From NCBI GenBank assembly GCA_030626795.1, contig DAOUTI010000004.1, positions 1 through 35,889 on the forward strand: 35,889 nucleotides of DNA. The letters run 5' to 3'. Positions 8,300 through 16,795 of the stretch are shown here, piece by piece. Below the pieces are notes generated by a model that saw nothing but the letters and a program-made list of their open reading frames with translations, had not been told where the DNA came from and searched no databases. The DNA is from Flavobacteriaceae bacterium (GTDB taxonomy: Bacteria; Bacteroidota; Bacteroidia; Flavobacteriales; Flavobacteriaceae). Each line of letters starts with the position of its first letter. Positions within the stretch are counted from its first letter, which is position 1. Made by a program: the position numbers and the translations under genes.

Positions 8300-9355
8300 A
8301 TGAGTAAAAAATTAGAGTTTTCTAATACATTAATAATGTGGTATTTAAAAAATAAACGCGACTTGCCCTGGCGCAAAACAAAAGACCCATATTTAATTTG
8401 GTTATCAGAAATTATTTTACAGCAAACAAAAGTGATTCAAGGCACGTCATATTATTTAAAATTTGCCCAAAACTTTGGTGATATTTCTCTTTTAGCTAAA
8501 GCAGATGAAAAACAAATATTAAACCTTTGGCAAGGTCTTGGCTATTATTCGAGAGCTAGAAATTTACACAAAACAGCAATTTATATAACAAACAACTTAA
8601 ATGGAGTATTCCCAAATAATTATGAGGATTTAAAAAAACTAAAGGGAGTTGGTGATTATACGGCATCTGCAATAGCTTCTTTTTGTTTTGACTTACCCGA
8701 AGCAACAGTTGATGGTAATGTGTATAGAGTTTTTTCGCGATATTTCGGAATTGTAACTCCAATTAATTCTACCAAAGGAATAAAAGAATTTAAACAACTG
8801 GCTCAAATACTTATTAATCCAAATAAACCAGGAACCCACAATCAGTCTATCATGGAATTTGGGGCTTTGCTATGTAAACCAAAAAATCCCGATTGCTTAA
8901 ATTGCCCACTAAACAACAGTTGTTTTGCTATACAAAATAAACAAGTCAAAAAATTACCAGTAAAGACAAATAAAGTAAAGATAAAAAAGCGGTATTTTAA
9001 CTTTATTGTAATTAACAACAATCAATCCACTTATATTGAACAAAGAGTTGCTAATGACATATGGAAAAATCTTTACCAGTTTCCTTTATTTGAATCTGAT
9101 AATGAAATTGATGTTGAGCCTATTATTAAATCTTCGGTATTTCAAGATTTGATCAAAAATGATTCCTATAAAATTTCAAGATATAATCAAAAACAAATCT
9201 TACATAAACTTACACACCAACACCTTTTTACTACTTTTTGGATTATTGATGTAAATACGAACCTAAAAAATGCCGTTAACTGGCAAAACTTAAGTAATTT
9301 TGCACTACCAACATTAATTCAAAATTTTGTTGATGATTTTAAAAAAGGAGATTAA
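8300..9355 (+). CDS. mutY: A/G-specific adenine glycosylase MutY
   Basis: 351 aa; RDLPWRKTKDPYLIWLSEIILQQTKV, LKGVGDYTASAIASFCFDLPEATVDGNVYRV, C-x6-C-x2-C-x5-C cluster region (CKPKNPDCLNCPLNNSC). Confidence 0.96.
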   Translation: MSKKLEFSNTLIMWYLKNKRDLPWRKTKDPYLIWLSEIILQQTKVIQGTSYYLKFAQNFGDISLLAKADEKQILNLWQGLGYYSRARNLHKTAIYITNNLNGVFPNNYEDLKKLKGVGDYTASAIASFCFDLPEATVDGNVYRVFSRYFGIVTPINSTKGIKEFKQLAQILINPNKPGTHNQSIMEFGALLCKPKNPDCLNCPLNNSCFAIQNKQVKKLPVKTNKVKIKKRYFNFIVINNNQSTYIEQRVANDIWKNLYQFPLFESDNEIDVEPIIKSSVFQDLIKNDSYKISRYNQKQILHKLTHQHLFTTFWIIDVNTNLKNAVNWQNLSNFALPTLIQNFVDDFKKGD

Positions 9356-9365
9356 ATTTTTGTAT

Positions 9366-9373
9366 TATCTTTG
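9366..9373 (+). promoter_or_regulatory. Candidate Bacteroidota -7 element (TATCTTTG) upstream of ssb
   Basis: TAnnTTTG match about 20 nt before the ssb ATG; no well-spaced -33 element recognised. Confidence 0.4.
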
Positions 9374-9393
9374 AATATCCAAAACCTCAACTT

Positions 9394-9825
9394 ATGGCAA
9401 ATTCTTTAAATAAAGCAATGTTAATTGGTCATCTTGGTGATGAAGTAAAAATGCATTATTTTGAAGGCGGTAATTCCATTGGAAGATTTCCTATTGCGAC
9501 TAATGAAAGCTACACAAACAAAAAAACAGGAGAAAAAATTACAACAACTGAATGGCATAATATAGTGGTTCATAATAAATTAGCTGAAATTTGTGAAAAA
9601 TACTTAAGCAAAGGTGATCGGGTTTTTATAGAAGGGCGTATCAAATCTAGACAGTGGGAGCAAGATGGTATAAAGAGATATACTACTGAAATTCAAGCTG
9701 TAGATATGACTTTTTTAACTACTAAAAAAGATTTGAATAAATCTCAAAATTCACCAGCTACCAAAATTTCTGAGAACACCTCAAACAAGGAAACTAAAGA
9801 AGAGAATGATATTTCAGCATTTTAA
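9394..9825 (+). CDS. ssb: Single-stranded DNA-binding protein
   Basis: 143 aa OB-fold Ssb with acidic C-terminal tail ending NDISAF. Confidence 0.95.
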   Translation: MANSLNKAMLIGHLGDEVKMHYFEGGNSIGRFPIATNESYTNKKTGEKITTTEWHNIVVHNKLAEICEKYLSKGDRVFIEGRIKSRQWEQDGIKRYTTEIQAVDMTFLTTKKDLNKSQNSPATKISENTSNKETKEENDISAF

Positions 9826-9847
9826 TTACTAACTAAAAAACTTATAC

Positions 9848-11146
9848 TTGGATTTAGAACCTGCGAATATTTTTTTATCTATTCCTCTTAATTTACCCAT
9901 AGTTATTGGCACAATATCATTAATTATTCTATTAATATTATCTGCAATAATTTCAGGAACAGAAGTTGCTTTTTTTTCAATTTCAAAAACTGATGTTGAA
10001 AAAAATGACAATAAAAGCTATAGTATAGTTAATGATTTATTAAAAAACCCTAAAAAACTACTTGCTACAATATTGATTGCAAATAATTTTATCAATATAC
10101 TTTTTATCATATTATTTACCTATGTTGGTGATTTTTTCTTCAGGAATATTAGCTCTGAGCTATTAAAATTTCTTCTTGAAATTGTATTAGTAACTTTTTT
10201 AATTTTGCTTTTTGGAGAAGTTTTACCTAAAATTTACGCTAACAGAAATGCATTAAAATTTGCATCTAAAATGTCAAAACCTATGACATTTTTAAATTCT
10301 TTATTAAGCGTTATAAGTTACCCTTTATTAAAATTGACTAGCCTTGTTGAAAAAAAATTAAGCAAAAAACAAAGTGATTTTTCGGTTGAAACTTTATCAC
10401 AAGCTTTAGAATTAACCTCAACTGGAGCGACCACAAAAGAAGAAAAAAAAATATTAGAAGGAATAGTGAATTTTGGTAATACAGAAACTTCCCAAGTTAT
10501 GTGCCCCAGGATAGATATTTTTGCTTTATCCATGAATGAAAATTTTAAAAATATAACAGAAAAAATTATAAAAAATGGACATTCACGAATACCTGTTTAC
10601 AATGAAAATATTGACAACATCACAGGTGTTTTATATACTAAAGATCTAATTCCACACATTAATAAAAATAATTTTCAATGGAATGAAATTATTAGAGAAG
10701 CTTTTTTTGTTCCAGAAAACAAGAAATTAGACGATTTATTAAAAGAGTTTCAAGAAATAAAAAATCATTTGGCAATTGTTGTTGATGAGTACGGCGGAAC
10801 ATCTGGACTAATAACTTTAGAAGATATTATAGAAGAAATTGTAGGCGATATTTCTGATGAATTTGATCAAAATGATTTATCCTACTCAAAATTAGATAGC
10901 TATAATTATATTTTTGAGGGTAAAACCACCTTAAAAGATTTCTATAAAGTATTACAAATTGACGATACTACATTTGAAGAAAACAAATTTGAAGCCGAGA
11001 CCTTAGCTGGATTTATATTAGAAATTACAGGTAAATTCCCAAAAAAGAATGAAAAAATATTATTCCAAGATTTTATATTTAACATTGAAGGAATCGATAA
11101 AAAAAGAATCAAACAAATAAAAGTAACTTTACCAAAAGCAAATTAG
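9848..11146 (+). CDS. gldE: Gliding motility-associated protein GldE (CNNM/CBS/CorC-type)
   Basis: 432 aa; CNNM membrane domain, CBS pair (SRIPVYNENIDNITGVLYTKDLIP, VVDEYGGTSGLITLEDIIEEIVGDISDE); located between ssb and gldD. Apparent TTG start. Confidence 0.9.
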   Translation: MDLEPANIFLSIPLNLPIVIGTISLIILLILSAIISGTEVAFFSISKTDVEKNDNKSYSIVNDLLKNPKKLLATILIANNFINILFIILFTYVGDFFFRNISSELLKFLLEIVLVTFLILLFGEVLPKIYANRNALKFASKMSKPMTFLNSLLSVISYPLLKLTSLVEKKLSKKQSDFSVETLSQALELTSTGATTKEEKKILEGIVNFGNTETSQVMCPRIDIFALSMNENFKNITEKIIKNGHSRIPVYNENIDNITGVLYTKDLIPHINKNNFQWNEIIREAFFVPENKKLDDLLKEFQEIKNHLAIVVDEYGGTSGLITLEDIIEEIVGDISDEFDQNDLSYSKLDSYNYIFEGKTTLKDFYKVLQIDDTTFEENKFEAETLAGFILEITGKFPKKNEKILFQDFIFNIEGIDKKRIKQIKVTLPKAN

Positions 11147-11147
11147 A

Positions 11148-11711
11148 ATGAAGTTTTTAAAAATATTTACCTTTTTAATAATATCAATGCTTGTTTTTAT
11201 TTCTTGCAAAGAAGATGTTTTACCAAAACCAAAAGCACATTTAAGATTAGAATATCCAAAAACTAATTACGAATTAACAAATTTAGCATGCCCATATAAT
11301 TTTGAAGTATCTACAGAAGCAAATGTTAATACCAACGAAAAGTGCTGGATGAATATTGAATATCCAAATTTAAAGGCAAGTATAAATTTAACTTATAGAC
11401 CCGTAGAAAACAACTTGAAAGAATTGTTTATTGAAGCCGAAAAACTAACTTTTAATCATGCTATCAAAGCCGATGGCATTAGTTCAGTTCCTTATTCAAA
11501 CAAGGCAAAAAAAGTTTATGGTTCTATTTATGAAGTTACTGGTAATGCAGCATCACCAATACAATTTCATGTAACCGACAGCTCTAATAACTTTATAACT
11601 GGAGCAGTATATTTTAATATAAAACCCAATTACGATTCAATTAAACCAGCAATAAATCATCTCCAAAAAGACATTATTCACATGATAGAGTCATTAACTT
11701 GGAATGAATAA
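11148..11711 (+). CDS. gldD: Gliding motility lipoprotein GldD
   Basis: 187 aa; lipobox ISCKE; PKPKAHLRLEYPKTNYELTNLACPYNFEVS; adjacent to gldE. Confidence 0.9.
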   Translation: MKFLKIFTFLIISMLVFISCKEDVLPKPKAHLRLEYPKTNYELTNLACPYNFEVSTEANVNTNEKCWMNIEYPNLKASINLTYRPVENNLKELFIEAEKLTFNHAIKADGISSVPYSNKAKKVYGSIYEVTGNAASPIQFHVTDSSNNFITGAVYFNIKPNYDSIKPAINHLQKDIIHMIESLTWNE

Positions 11712-11727
11712 CTAAAAATATCTCTCC

Positions 11728-12792
11728 TTGAAAGTATATAAATACACTAAAACAGTAAGATATTGGTTAATTACAGGTTTGGTAATGCTTATCGGCCAAG
11801 TAATTCTTGGCGGAATTACTCGTCTAACAGGGTCAGGCTTATCGATTACAAGTTGGGATATTATTACAGGCGTAATTCCTCCTTTAAACAAACAAGAATG
11901 GTTTGATGCATTTGAGCTATACAAACAAACACCTCAATTTCATAAAATTAACGATACATTTACCTTAAAAGACTTCAAATTTATTTTCTTTTGGGAATAC
12001 TTTCATCGATTATGGGTTCGTATTTTAGGCTTTATTTTCTTAATCCCTTTTGTTTTTTTTACAATCAAAAAAATAATTAATTGGTATTTAATAAAGCGAT
12101 TAATGCTAGTTGTTTTTTTAACAGCTTTAACGGCTTCTGCCGGATGGATAATGGTGCAAAGTGGATTAATTGACAGGCCATGGGTTAATGCATACAAACT
12201 AACACTTCACTTTATACTTGCTATTTTAACCATAGCAGCAATGGTTAAAACCATTGCCGATGTTTACCAATTAGAAAATAAAAGCAATAAAAATAAGAAC
12301 AAGTTTGTTGCTATTTTACTCGTCATTACATTTTTTCAATTAATCTTTGCCGGATTGATGTCGGGTATGAAGGCTGGACTTTACTTTCCTTCTTGGCCTT
12401 CAATGAATGGCAAACTTATACCCAAAGTATTATTAATTAAAAACAACTGGAATCTACATAATTTAACCAACTACGATAGCTTTGAATTTGCCCCGGCTTT
12501 GGTACAGTTTGTACACAGACTTTTAGCATATATAATTCTAGCCCTAGTGGTATTTTATTATTTTAAAAAAAGAAACACGCTCTATACAAAAGCTATAAAA
12601 TGGTTAACTACTATCTATTTACTTGCTATAATTCAAGTAATATTAGGTATACTAACGTTGGTGAAAATCAAAACAGGAATCCCATTGTTTTTAGGAATCC
12701 TACACCAACTTACAGGCGTATTGTTTTTTATTAGTTTGCTGTTTTTATACTTTTCTTTACGGAAGAAAGCTTCAAACCTTAGTTCGACCTAA
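11728..12792 (+). CDS. ctaA: Heme A synthase (COX15/CtaA family)
   Basis: 354 aa, multi-TM; ILGGITRLTGSGLSITSWDIITGVIPPLN, FFWEYFHRLWVRILG, FVHRLLAY, LHQLTGVLFF. TTG start. Confidence 0.92.
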   Translation: MKVYKYTKTVRYWLITGLVMLIGQVILGGITRLTGSGLSITSWDIITGVIPPLNKQEWFDAFELYKQTPQFHKINDTFTLKDFKFIFFWEYFHRLWVRILGFIFLIPFVFFTIKKIINWYLIKRLMLVVFLTALTASAGWIMVQSGLIDRPWVNAYKLTLHFILAILTIAAMVKTIADVYQLENKSNKNKNKFVAILLVITFFQLIFAGLMSGMKAGLYFPSWPSMNGKLIPKVLLIKNNWNLHNLTNYDSFEFAPALVQFVHRLLAYIILALVVFYYFKKRNTLYTKAIKWLTTIYLLAIIQVILGILTLVKIKTGIPLFLGILHQLTGVLFFISLLFLYFSLRKKASNLSST

Positions 12793-12819
12793 TATTCTTT
12801 CACAGTTTAGATGAATTTT

Positions 12820-13080
12820 TCATATATTCTAAGATTAATAACAACCGTGTAGCACATCACAAACTCATAAAAAAATATGCAAGAAAGTGAGTAAACTGGT
12901 TAGTTTGATGAAATTTGACGAGAAACCGACAAAGGAGGTTCACGAACACATTAATATAAAAATAAACGTAGTGAGTAATTGGTAAAATTTATCAAACCCA
13001 AAGGGAATTCAATCTTAGGCCGAACTGAACCCAGGTTTTAATTTAAAACAAAAAAAGACTACCAAATGGTAGTCTTTTTT
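12820..13080 (+). ncRNA. Candidate structured RNA or decayed-element region ending in a strong hairpin
   Basis: No supported ORF; long-range pairing TGG-tta-GTTTGAT-g-AAATTT (12897-12916) with AAATTTATCAAACCCA (12985-13000); hairpin AACC...GGTT inside. Strand not certain. Confidence 0.35.
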
Positions 13081-13082
13081 TA
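13051..13082. terminator. Bidirectional terminator hairpin
   Basis: AAAAAAAGACTACC-AAAT-GGTAGTCTTTTTTT. Confidence 0.88.
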
Positions 13083-13099
13083 TGCTTTAAATAATGTAA

Positions 13100-13453
13100 T
13101 TAAGCTTTACAGCTTCCGTCACAAGATTTACCATCTTTTGAACAGTCATGATTACATTTTTTTGCTACGTTATCAGCCATAGCTTTAGCAGAATCAATTA
13201 CTTTTTCAGCACCAGCTTTTACTGAGTCAATAGCTTTACCTGCAGCATCAACAGCTTTATCAGTTGCATCACCTGCCGCATCTACTGCATCACTTGCAGC
13301 TTCTTTAGTAGCATCTACTGCTTCTCCTGCAGCATCTTGTACTGATTCAACAGCCTCTTTTACATCTTGCTCAGCACCTTTTTTTGTTTCGTTACAAGAA
13401 ACTGCTATTAAACTTACTATAGCAATTGCTAATAATCCTTTGATTAATTTCAT
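13100..13453 (-). CDS. Ala/Asp-rich helical-repeat lipoprotein with Cys-rich C-terminus
   Basis: 117 aa; lipobox VSCNE; repeats VDATKEAASDAVDAAGDATDKAVDAAGKAIDSVK; C-term CNHDCSKDGKSCDGSCKA. Confidence 0.8.
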   Translation of the reverse strand: MKLIKGLLAIAIVSLIAVSCNETKKGAEQDVKEAVESVQDAAGEAVDATKEAASDAVDAAGDATDKAVDAAGKAIDSVKAGAEKVIDSAKAMADNVAKKCNHDCSKDGKSCDGSCKA

Positions 13454-13571
13454 AGTTAAAAATTTAGTTAAATATTAATTGTAGCGCAAATAAAGTAAAA
13501 AATCTAAAGAAAATCTAAAGATTTTGAATATTAAATAAAATTTCTCGGTAAATTATTTTTTTTTTCAAAAA

Positions 13572-13599
13572 AAACCTCAAGCATTACAACTTGAGGTTT
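13572..13599 (-). terminator. Hairpin terminator downstream of the SYLF lipoprotein gene
   Basis: AAACCTCAAG-cattacaa-CTTGAGGTTT, with TTTTTTTT on the minus-strand side. Confidence 0.75.
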
Positions 13600-13620
13600 A
13601 TAGTTTAAGACCTGAATTAA

Positions 13621-14361
13621 TTATTTAATACCGTCTTTGTATTTAAATTTTTGAGTTCCTAATACCGCTTCAGCCATAGCTCCTTTATTTGAAAATGTAT
13701 AAACAGCAACTCCATCTTGATAATCAATATTCTCCGACACTGCTTTATCAAGTGCTACTGCAGATGCTCCTCCTGCAAATTTAAATTTGTTGTTTTTAAA
13801 TCTTTCCATCGCAGCTTTATTCTCAAAGAAAACGTATTCAGAATATTGCTGGCCACCTATTTGTGCACCTATTGTGGCTTGCATTAATGTAGCAGAACCA
13901 ATTACTTTATTGTTTTTAAATACCAGTCCATGACCACCAGCACCTCCAATTACAAATCCTCCTTTAGTTATTTTTGGAAATATTACATAACCATAAGCGC
14001 CATCAAACATTTTACCAACGTTTGGATTACTCTTAGCCATAGCTAACATAGAATTATTTACCTGATTTTGTAATTTAGTGTCTTTAGGGTAATATACCTT
14101 AACACCTGCAGCTTTTACAACATCGTTTGCAGCATCTTGAATATCTTCTACAGCTCCCGCAACTTCTTCTGCAGCATCGTTTGCAGCTTTTTCTGCATCT
14201 GCAGCAGCCTCTGTAGCTTTATCAACCGCTTTATCTACATTCTTTTCTGCTTTTTCAACTGTATCTTTTAAATCTTCACTTGCTCCTTCAACAGTTTTTT
14301 TACACGATACTGTTATTAGCCCAATAAACATTACTGCTAAAACAATTTTTGATAATTTCAT
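13621..14361 (-). CDS. Lipoprotein with Ala-rich helical repeat plus SYLF/YSC84-like domain
   Basis: 246 aa; lipobox VSCKK; EKAEKNVDKAVDKATEAAADAEKAANDAAEEV; GYVIFPKITKGGFVIGGAGGHGLVF...MQATIGAQIGGQQYSEYVFF. Confidence 0.85.
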   Translation of the reverse strand: MKLSKIVLAVMFIGLITVSCKKTVEGASEDLKDTVEKAEKNVDKAVDKATEAAADAEKAANDAAEEVAGAVEDIQDAANDVVKAAGVKVYYPKDTKLQNQVNNSMLAMAKSNPNVGKMFDGAYGYVIFPKITKGGFVIGGAGGHGLVFKNNKVIGSATLMQATIGAQIGGQQYSEYVFFENKAAMERFKNNKFKFAGGASAVALDKAVSENIDYQDGVAVYTFSNKGAMAEAVLGTQKFKYKDGIK

Positions 14362-14441
14362 ATTTATTTATTTTTAATGGTTAAGTTATTATACAATAAT
14401 AAAACTTTTTTAAACTCTTTTCCAATTATATAACTATTATT

Positions 14442-14831
14442 TTATTGTTGAGAATTTAATTCTTTGAAGTTTTCTACTTCAATCAAACCTGCAACCTTAT
14501 ATAAATCTCCTCCTGCAACCTTTTGAATTACATCTTTAATTTCAACTGCTGATATTCTATTTGCATCATAAGTTATATTACCTATACTATCTGCAAAACT
14601 TACTTTTGCAAATTTAACACCATCTGCTTTGTAAAGTTTAGACTGAATCAATCGAGCACAGCCAATTTCACATGTCATTCCTTTTATTTGAACCTCAACA
14701 TTTTTTATGTTTTCAGCTAAAACCTTTTCAACAACAACCTTGTTTTTTTTACCTTCTACTTTATCATTACCGCAAGCAATAAAAAAAAGGCTTAGTATGG
14801 CTCCAAATAATATGCTTTTAATTAATTTCAT
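14442..14831 (-). CDS. Heavy-metal-associated (HMA)-like domain lipoprotein
   Basis: 129 aa; lipobox FIACG; VEVQIKGMTCEIGCARLIQSKLYKADGVKFAKVSFADSIGNITYDANRISAVEIKDVIQKVAGGDLYKV. Confidence 0.82.
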   Translation of the reverse strand: MKLIKSILFGAILSLFFIACGNDKVEGKKNKVVVEKVLAENIKNVEVQIKGMTCEIGCARLIQSKLYKADGVKFAKVSFADSIGNITYDANRISAVEIKDVIQKVAGGDLYKVAGLIEVENFKELNSQQ

Positions 14832-14901
14832 CTATTTATATTTAATATCTATGCACAAATTTAGAAAATATAAATTTATCTTTCGCTTTTAATTCAATAA
14901 A

Positions 14902-15771
14902 ATGAATGGTATACAAAAAAGATGGGTCTACTTAATAATACTCTCTTTTATTTGGGGCAGCTCTTTTATATTAATGAAAAAAGCTTTGATCAACTTAACA
15001 CCAATTCAAGTTGGAGCTTTAAGAATAATCTTCACAGCAATAACATTGTTTATTGTTGGGTTTAGACAAATATCAAGTATTACTAAAAAGCAGTGGTATT
15101 ATATTTTTTTAACTGCTGTATTGGGCACTTTTTTTCCAGCATTTCTTTTTGCTTTTGCTGTTAAAAACATTGATAGCTCTATTACATCCATATTAAATTC
15201 TTTAACTCCATTAAATACATTAATTATTGGAGCTATTTTTTATGGGTTCCCATTTTTACGCAAACAATTTCTTGGAATTATTATTGGACTTATTGGCGCT
15301 CTATTTTTAATTTTAAAAGGAGCTGAAATAAATCCTGAACAAAATTATTTTTATGCTCTTTTTATTGTGGTTGCATCCATTGGATATGCATTTAATGTCA
15401 ATATCTTAAAAAAGCACTTAAATGATTTAAATGCATTAGCTATAACAACTGGTAATTTTTTAATCCTATTTTTTCCTGCTCTAATCGTTTTATGGAAAAC
15501 GGATTTCATCCATATAGAGACTATTAAAAACACGAAAGAATCACTTTATTATTTGATCCTACTTTCAGTTTTTGGAACTGCTATGGCAAAAACATTATTT
15601 AATAGATTGGTGCAAATATCTTCGCCCATTTTTTCAAGTTCTGTAACCTATTTAATTCCAATAGTTGCCATTTTTTGGGGCTTATTTGATGGTGAGAAAC
15701 TACATATATCTCAGCTTTTTGCAGGTGTTTTAATTTTAATTGGTGTCTATTTGACAAATAAAGGGAAATAG
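14902..15771 (+). CDS. EamA/DMT family transporter
   Basis: 289 aa, ~10 TM; FIWGSSFILMKKALINLTPIQVGALRIIFTA...SSVTYLIPIVAIFWGLFDGEKLHISQLFAGVLILIGVYLTN. Confidence 0.92.
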   Translation: MNGIQKRWVYLIILSFIWGSSFILMKKALINLTPIQVGALRIIFTAITLFIVGFRQISSITKKQWYYIFLTAVLGTFFPAFLFAFAVKNIDSSITSILNSLTPLNTLIIGAIFYGFPFLRKQFLGIIIGLIGALFLILKGAEINPEQNYFYALFIVVASIGYAFNVNILKKHLNDLNALAITTGNFLILFFPALIVLWKTDFIHIETIKNTKESLYYLILLSVFGTAMAKTLFNRLVQISSPIFSSSVTYLIPIVAIFWGLFDGEKLHISQLFAGVLILIGVYLTNKGK

Positions 15772-15852
15772 CCCAACTTATTTCGCTGCAAATCAATTAA
15801 TTTCTTGTCATTTCATCTTATAAAAAAGTTTTTTCAATTTAATAAAAAGATG

Positions 15853-15860
15853 TATATTTG
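15853..15860 (+). promoter_or_regulatory. Candidate -7 element (TATATTTG) of the rplU-rpmA promoter
   Basis: TAnnTTTG match in the intergenic region 60 nt upstream of rplU. Confidence 0.55.
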
Positions 15861-15920
15861 CACCCGCCTATTTTGATGGGTTATTTATATTTAAATTAAT
15901 TAAGCGAAAAACATAAATTT

Positions 15921-16382
15921 ATGTATGCAATTGTAGAGATAGCAGGGCAGCAATTTAAAGTAGCAAAAGACCAAAAGGTTTTTGTTCATCGTTTGCAAAA
16001 TGAAGAAGGTTCAAAAGTTTCTTTTGATAACGTTCTTTTATTAGACGATGGGAAAATCACTATTGGCGCCCCAGCTATAAAAGGTGCAGTAGTTACTGCA
16101 AAAGTATTGAATCACTTAAAAGGTGATAAAGTAATCGTTTTCAAAAAGAAACGAAGAAAAGGTTATAGAGTAAAAAATGGTCATCGCCAATTTTTAACTG
16201 AAATTCAAATTGAAAGTATTTCAGCAAAAGCTCCAGCTAAAAAAGCTGCTCCTAAAAAAGAAGCAAAACCAGTTGAAGAAACTAAAAAACCAGTAGCTAA
16301 AAAAGCTGCGCCAAAAAAGGATGCTCCTAAAAAAGCTGCGCCAAAAAAAGCTGCAGCTAAAAAAGAAAGCACAAAAAAATAA
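15921..16382 (+). CDS. rplU: 50S ribosomal protein L21 with Lys/Ala/Pro-rich C-terminal extension
   Basis: 153 aa; MYAIVEIAGQQFKVAKDQKVFVHRLQNEEG...KKRRKGYRVKNGHRQFLTEIQIESI, then KAPAKKAAPKKEAKPVEETKKPVAKKAAPKKDAPKKAAPKKAAAKKESTKK. Confidence 0.95.
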   Translation: MYAIVEIAGQQFKVAKDQKVFVHRLQNEEGSKVSFDNVLLLDDGKITIGAPAIKGAVVTAKVLNHLKGDKVIVFKKKRRKGYRVKNGHRQFLTEIQIESISAKAPAKKAAPKKEAKPVEETKKPVAKKAAPKKDAPKKAAPKKAAAKKESTKK

Positions 16383-16405
16383 TTTAATCATTTAAAAATT
16401 AGATC

Positions 16406-16666
16406 ATGGCTCATAAAAAAGGTGTAGGTAGTTCTAAGAACGGTAGAGAATCCGAATCGAAACGATTAGGTGTAAAAATATTTGGAGGTCAAGGTGCTAT
16501 CGCTGGTAACATTTTAGTTCGTCAAAGAGGCACAAAACATCACCCAGGTGAAAATGTATATATGGGAAAAGACCATACTTTACACGCTTACGTTGATGGT
16601 GTTGTAAAATTTACAAAGAAAAAAGACAACAGATCTTACGTTTCTATTGTACCAATGGAATCTTAA
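16406..16666 (+). CDS. rpmA: 50S ribosomal protein L27
   Basis: 86 aa; [59 protein letters not shown]. Confidence 0.97.
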   Translation: MAHKKGVGSSKNGRESESKRLGVKIFGGQGAIAGNILVRQRGTKHHPGENVYMGKDHTLHAYVDGVVKFTKKKDNRSYVSIVPMES

Positions 16667-16683
16667 TATTTGTTTTTAAAATA

Positions 16684-16719
16684 AAAAAAGCCCTTACATT
16701 TAATTGTAAGGGCTTTTTT
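16684..16719 (+). terminator. Terminator of rplU-rpmA
   Basis: AAAAAAGCCCTTACA-tttaat-TGTAAGGGCTTTTTT. Confidence 0.9.
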
Positions 16720-16795
16720 ATGTTTTCGATTTTAATTCTTAAACTTCAAATGTTAATCCAATTTTCTTTATTTTCGTAAAAACTTACTTTTTACT

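Noticed and set aside
13130-13330. DNA tandem repeat array in the Ala-rich lipoprotein
   Set aside because: Repeat is degenerate at DNA level and explained by the Ala/Asp heptad/11-mer coding pattern rather than a simple satellite.
16219-16379. Possible frameshift or fusion at the end of rplU
   Set aside because: The extension is in frame, compositionally coherent and followed by normal spacing to rpmA; treated as a genuine tail.
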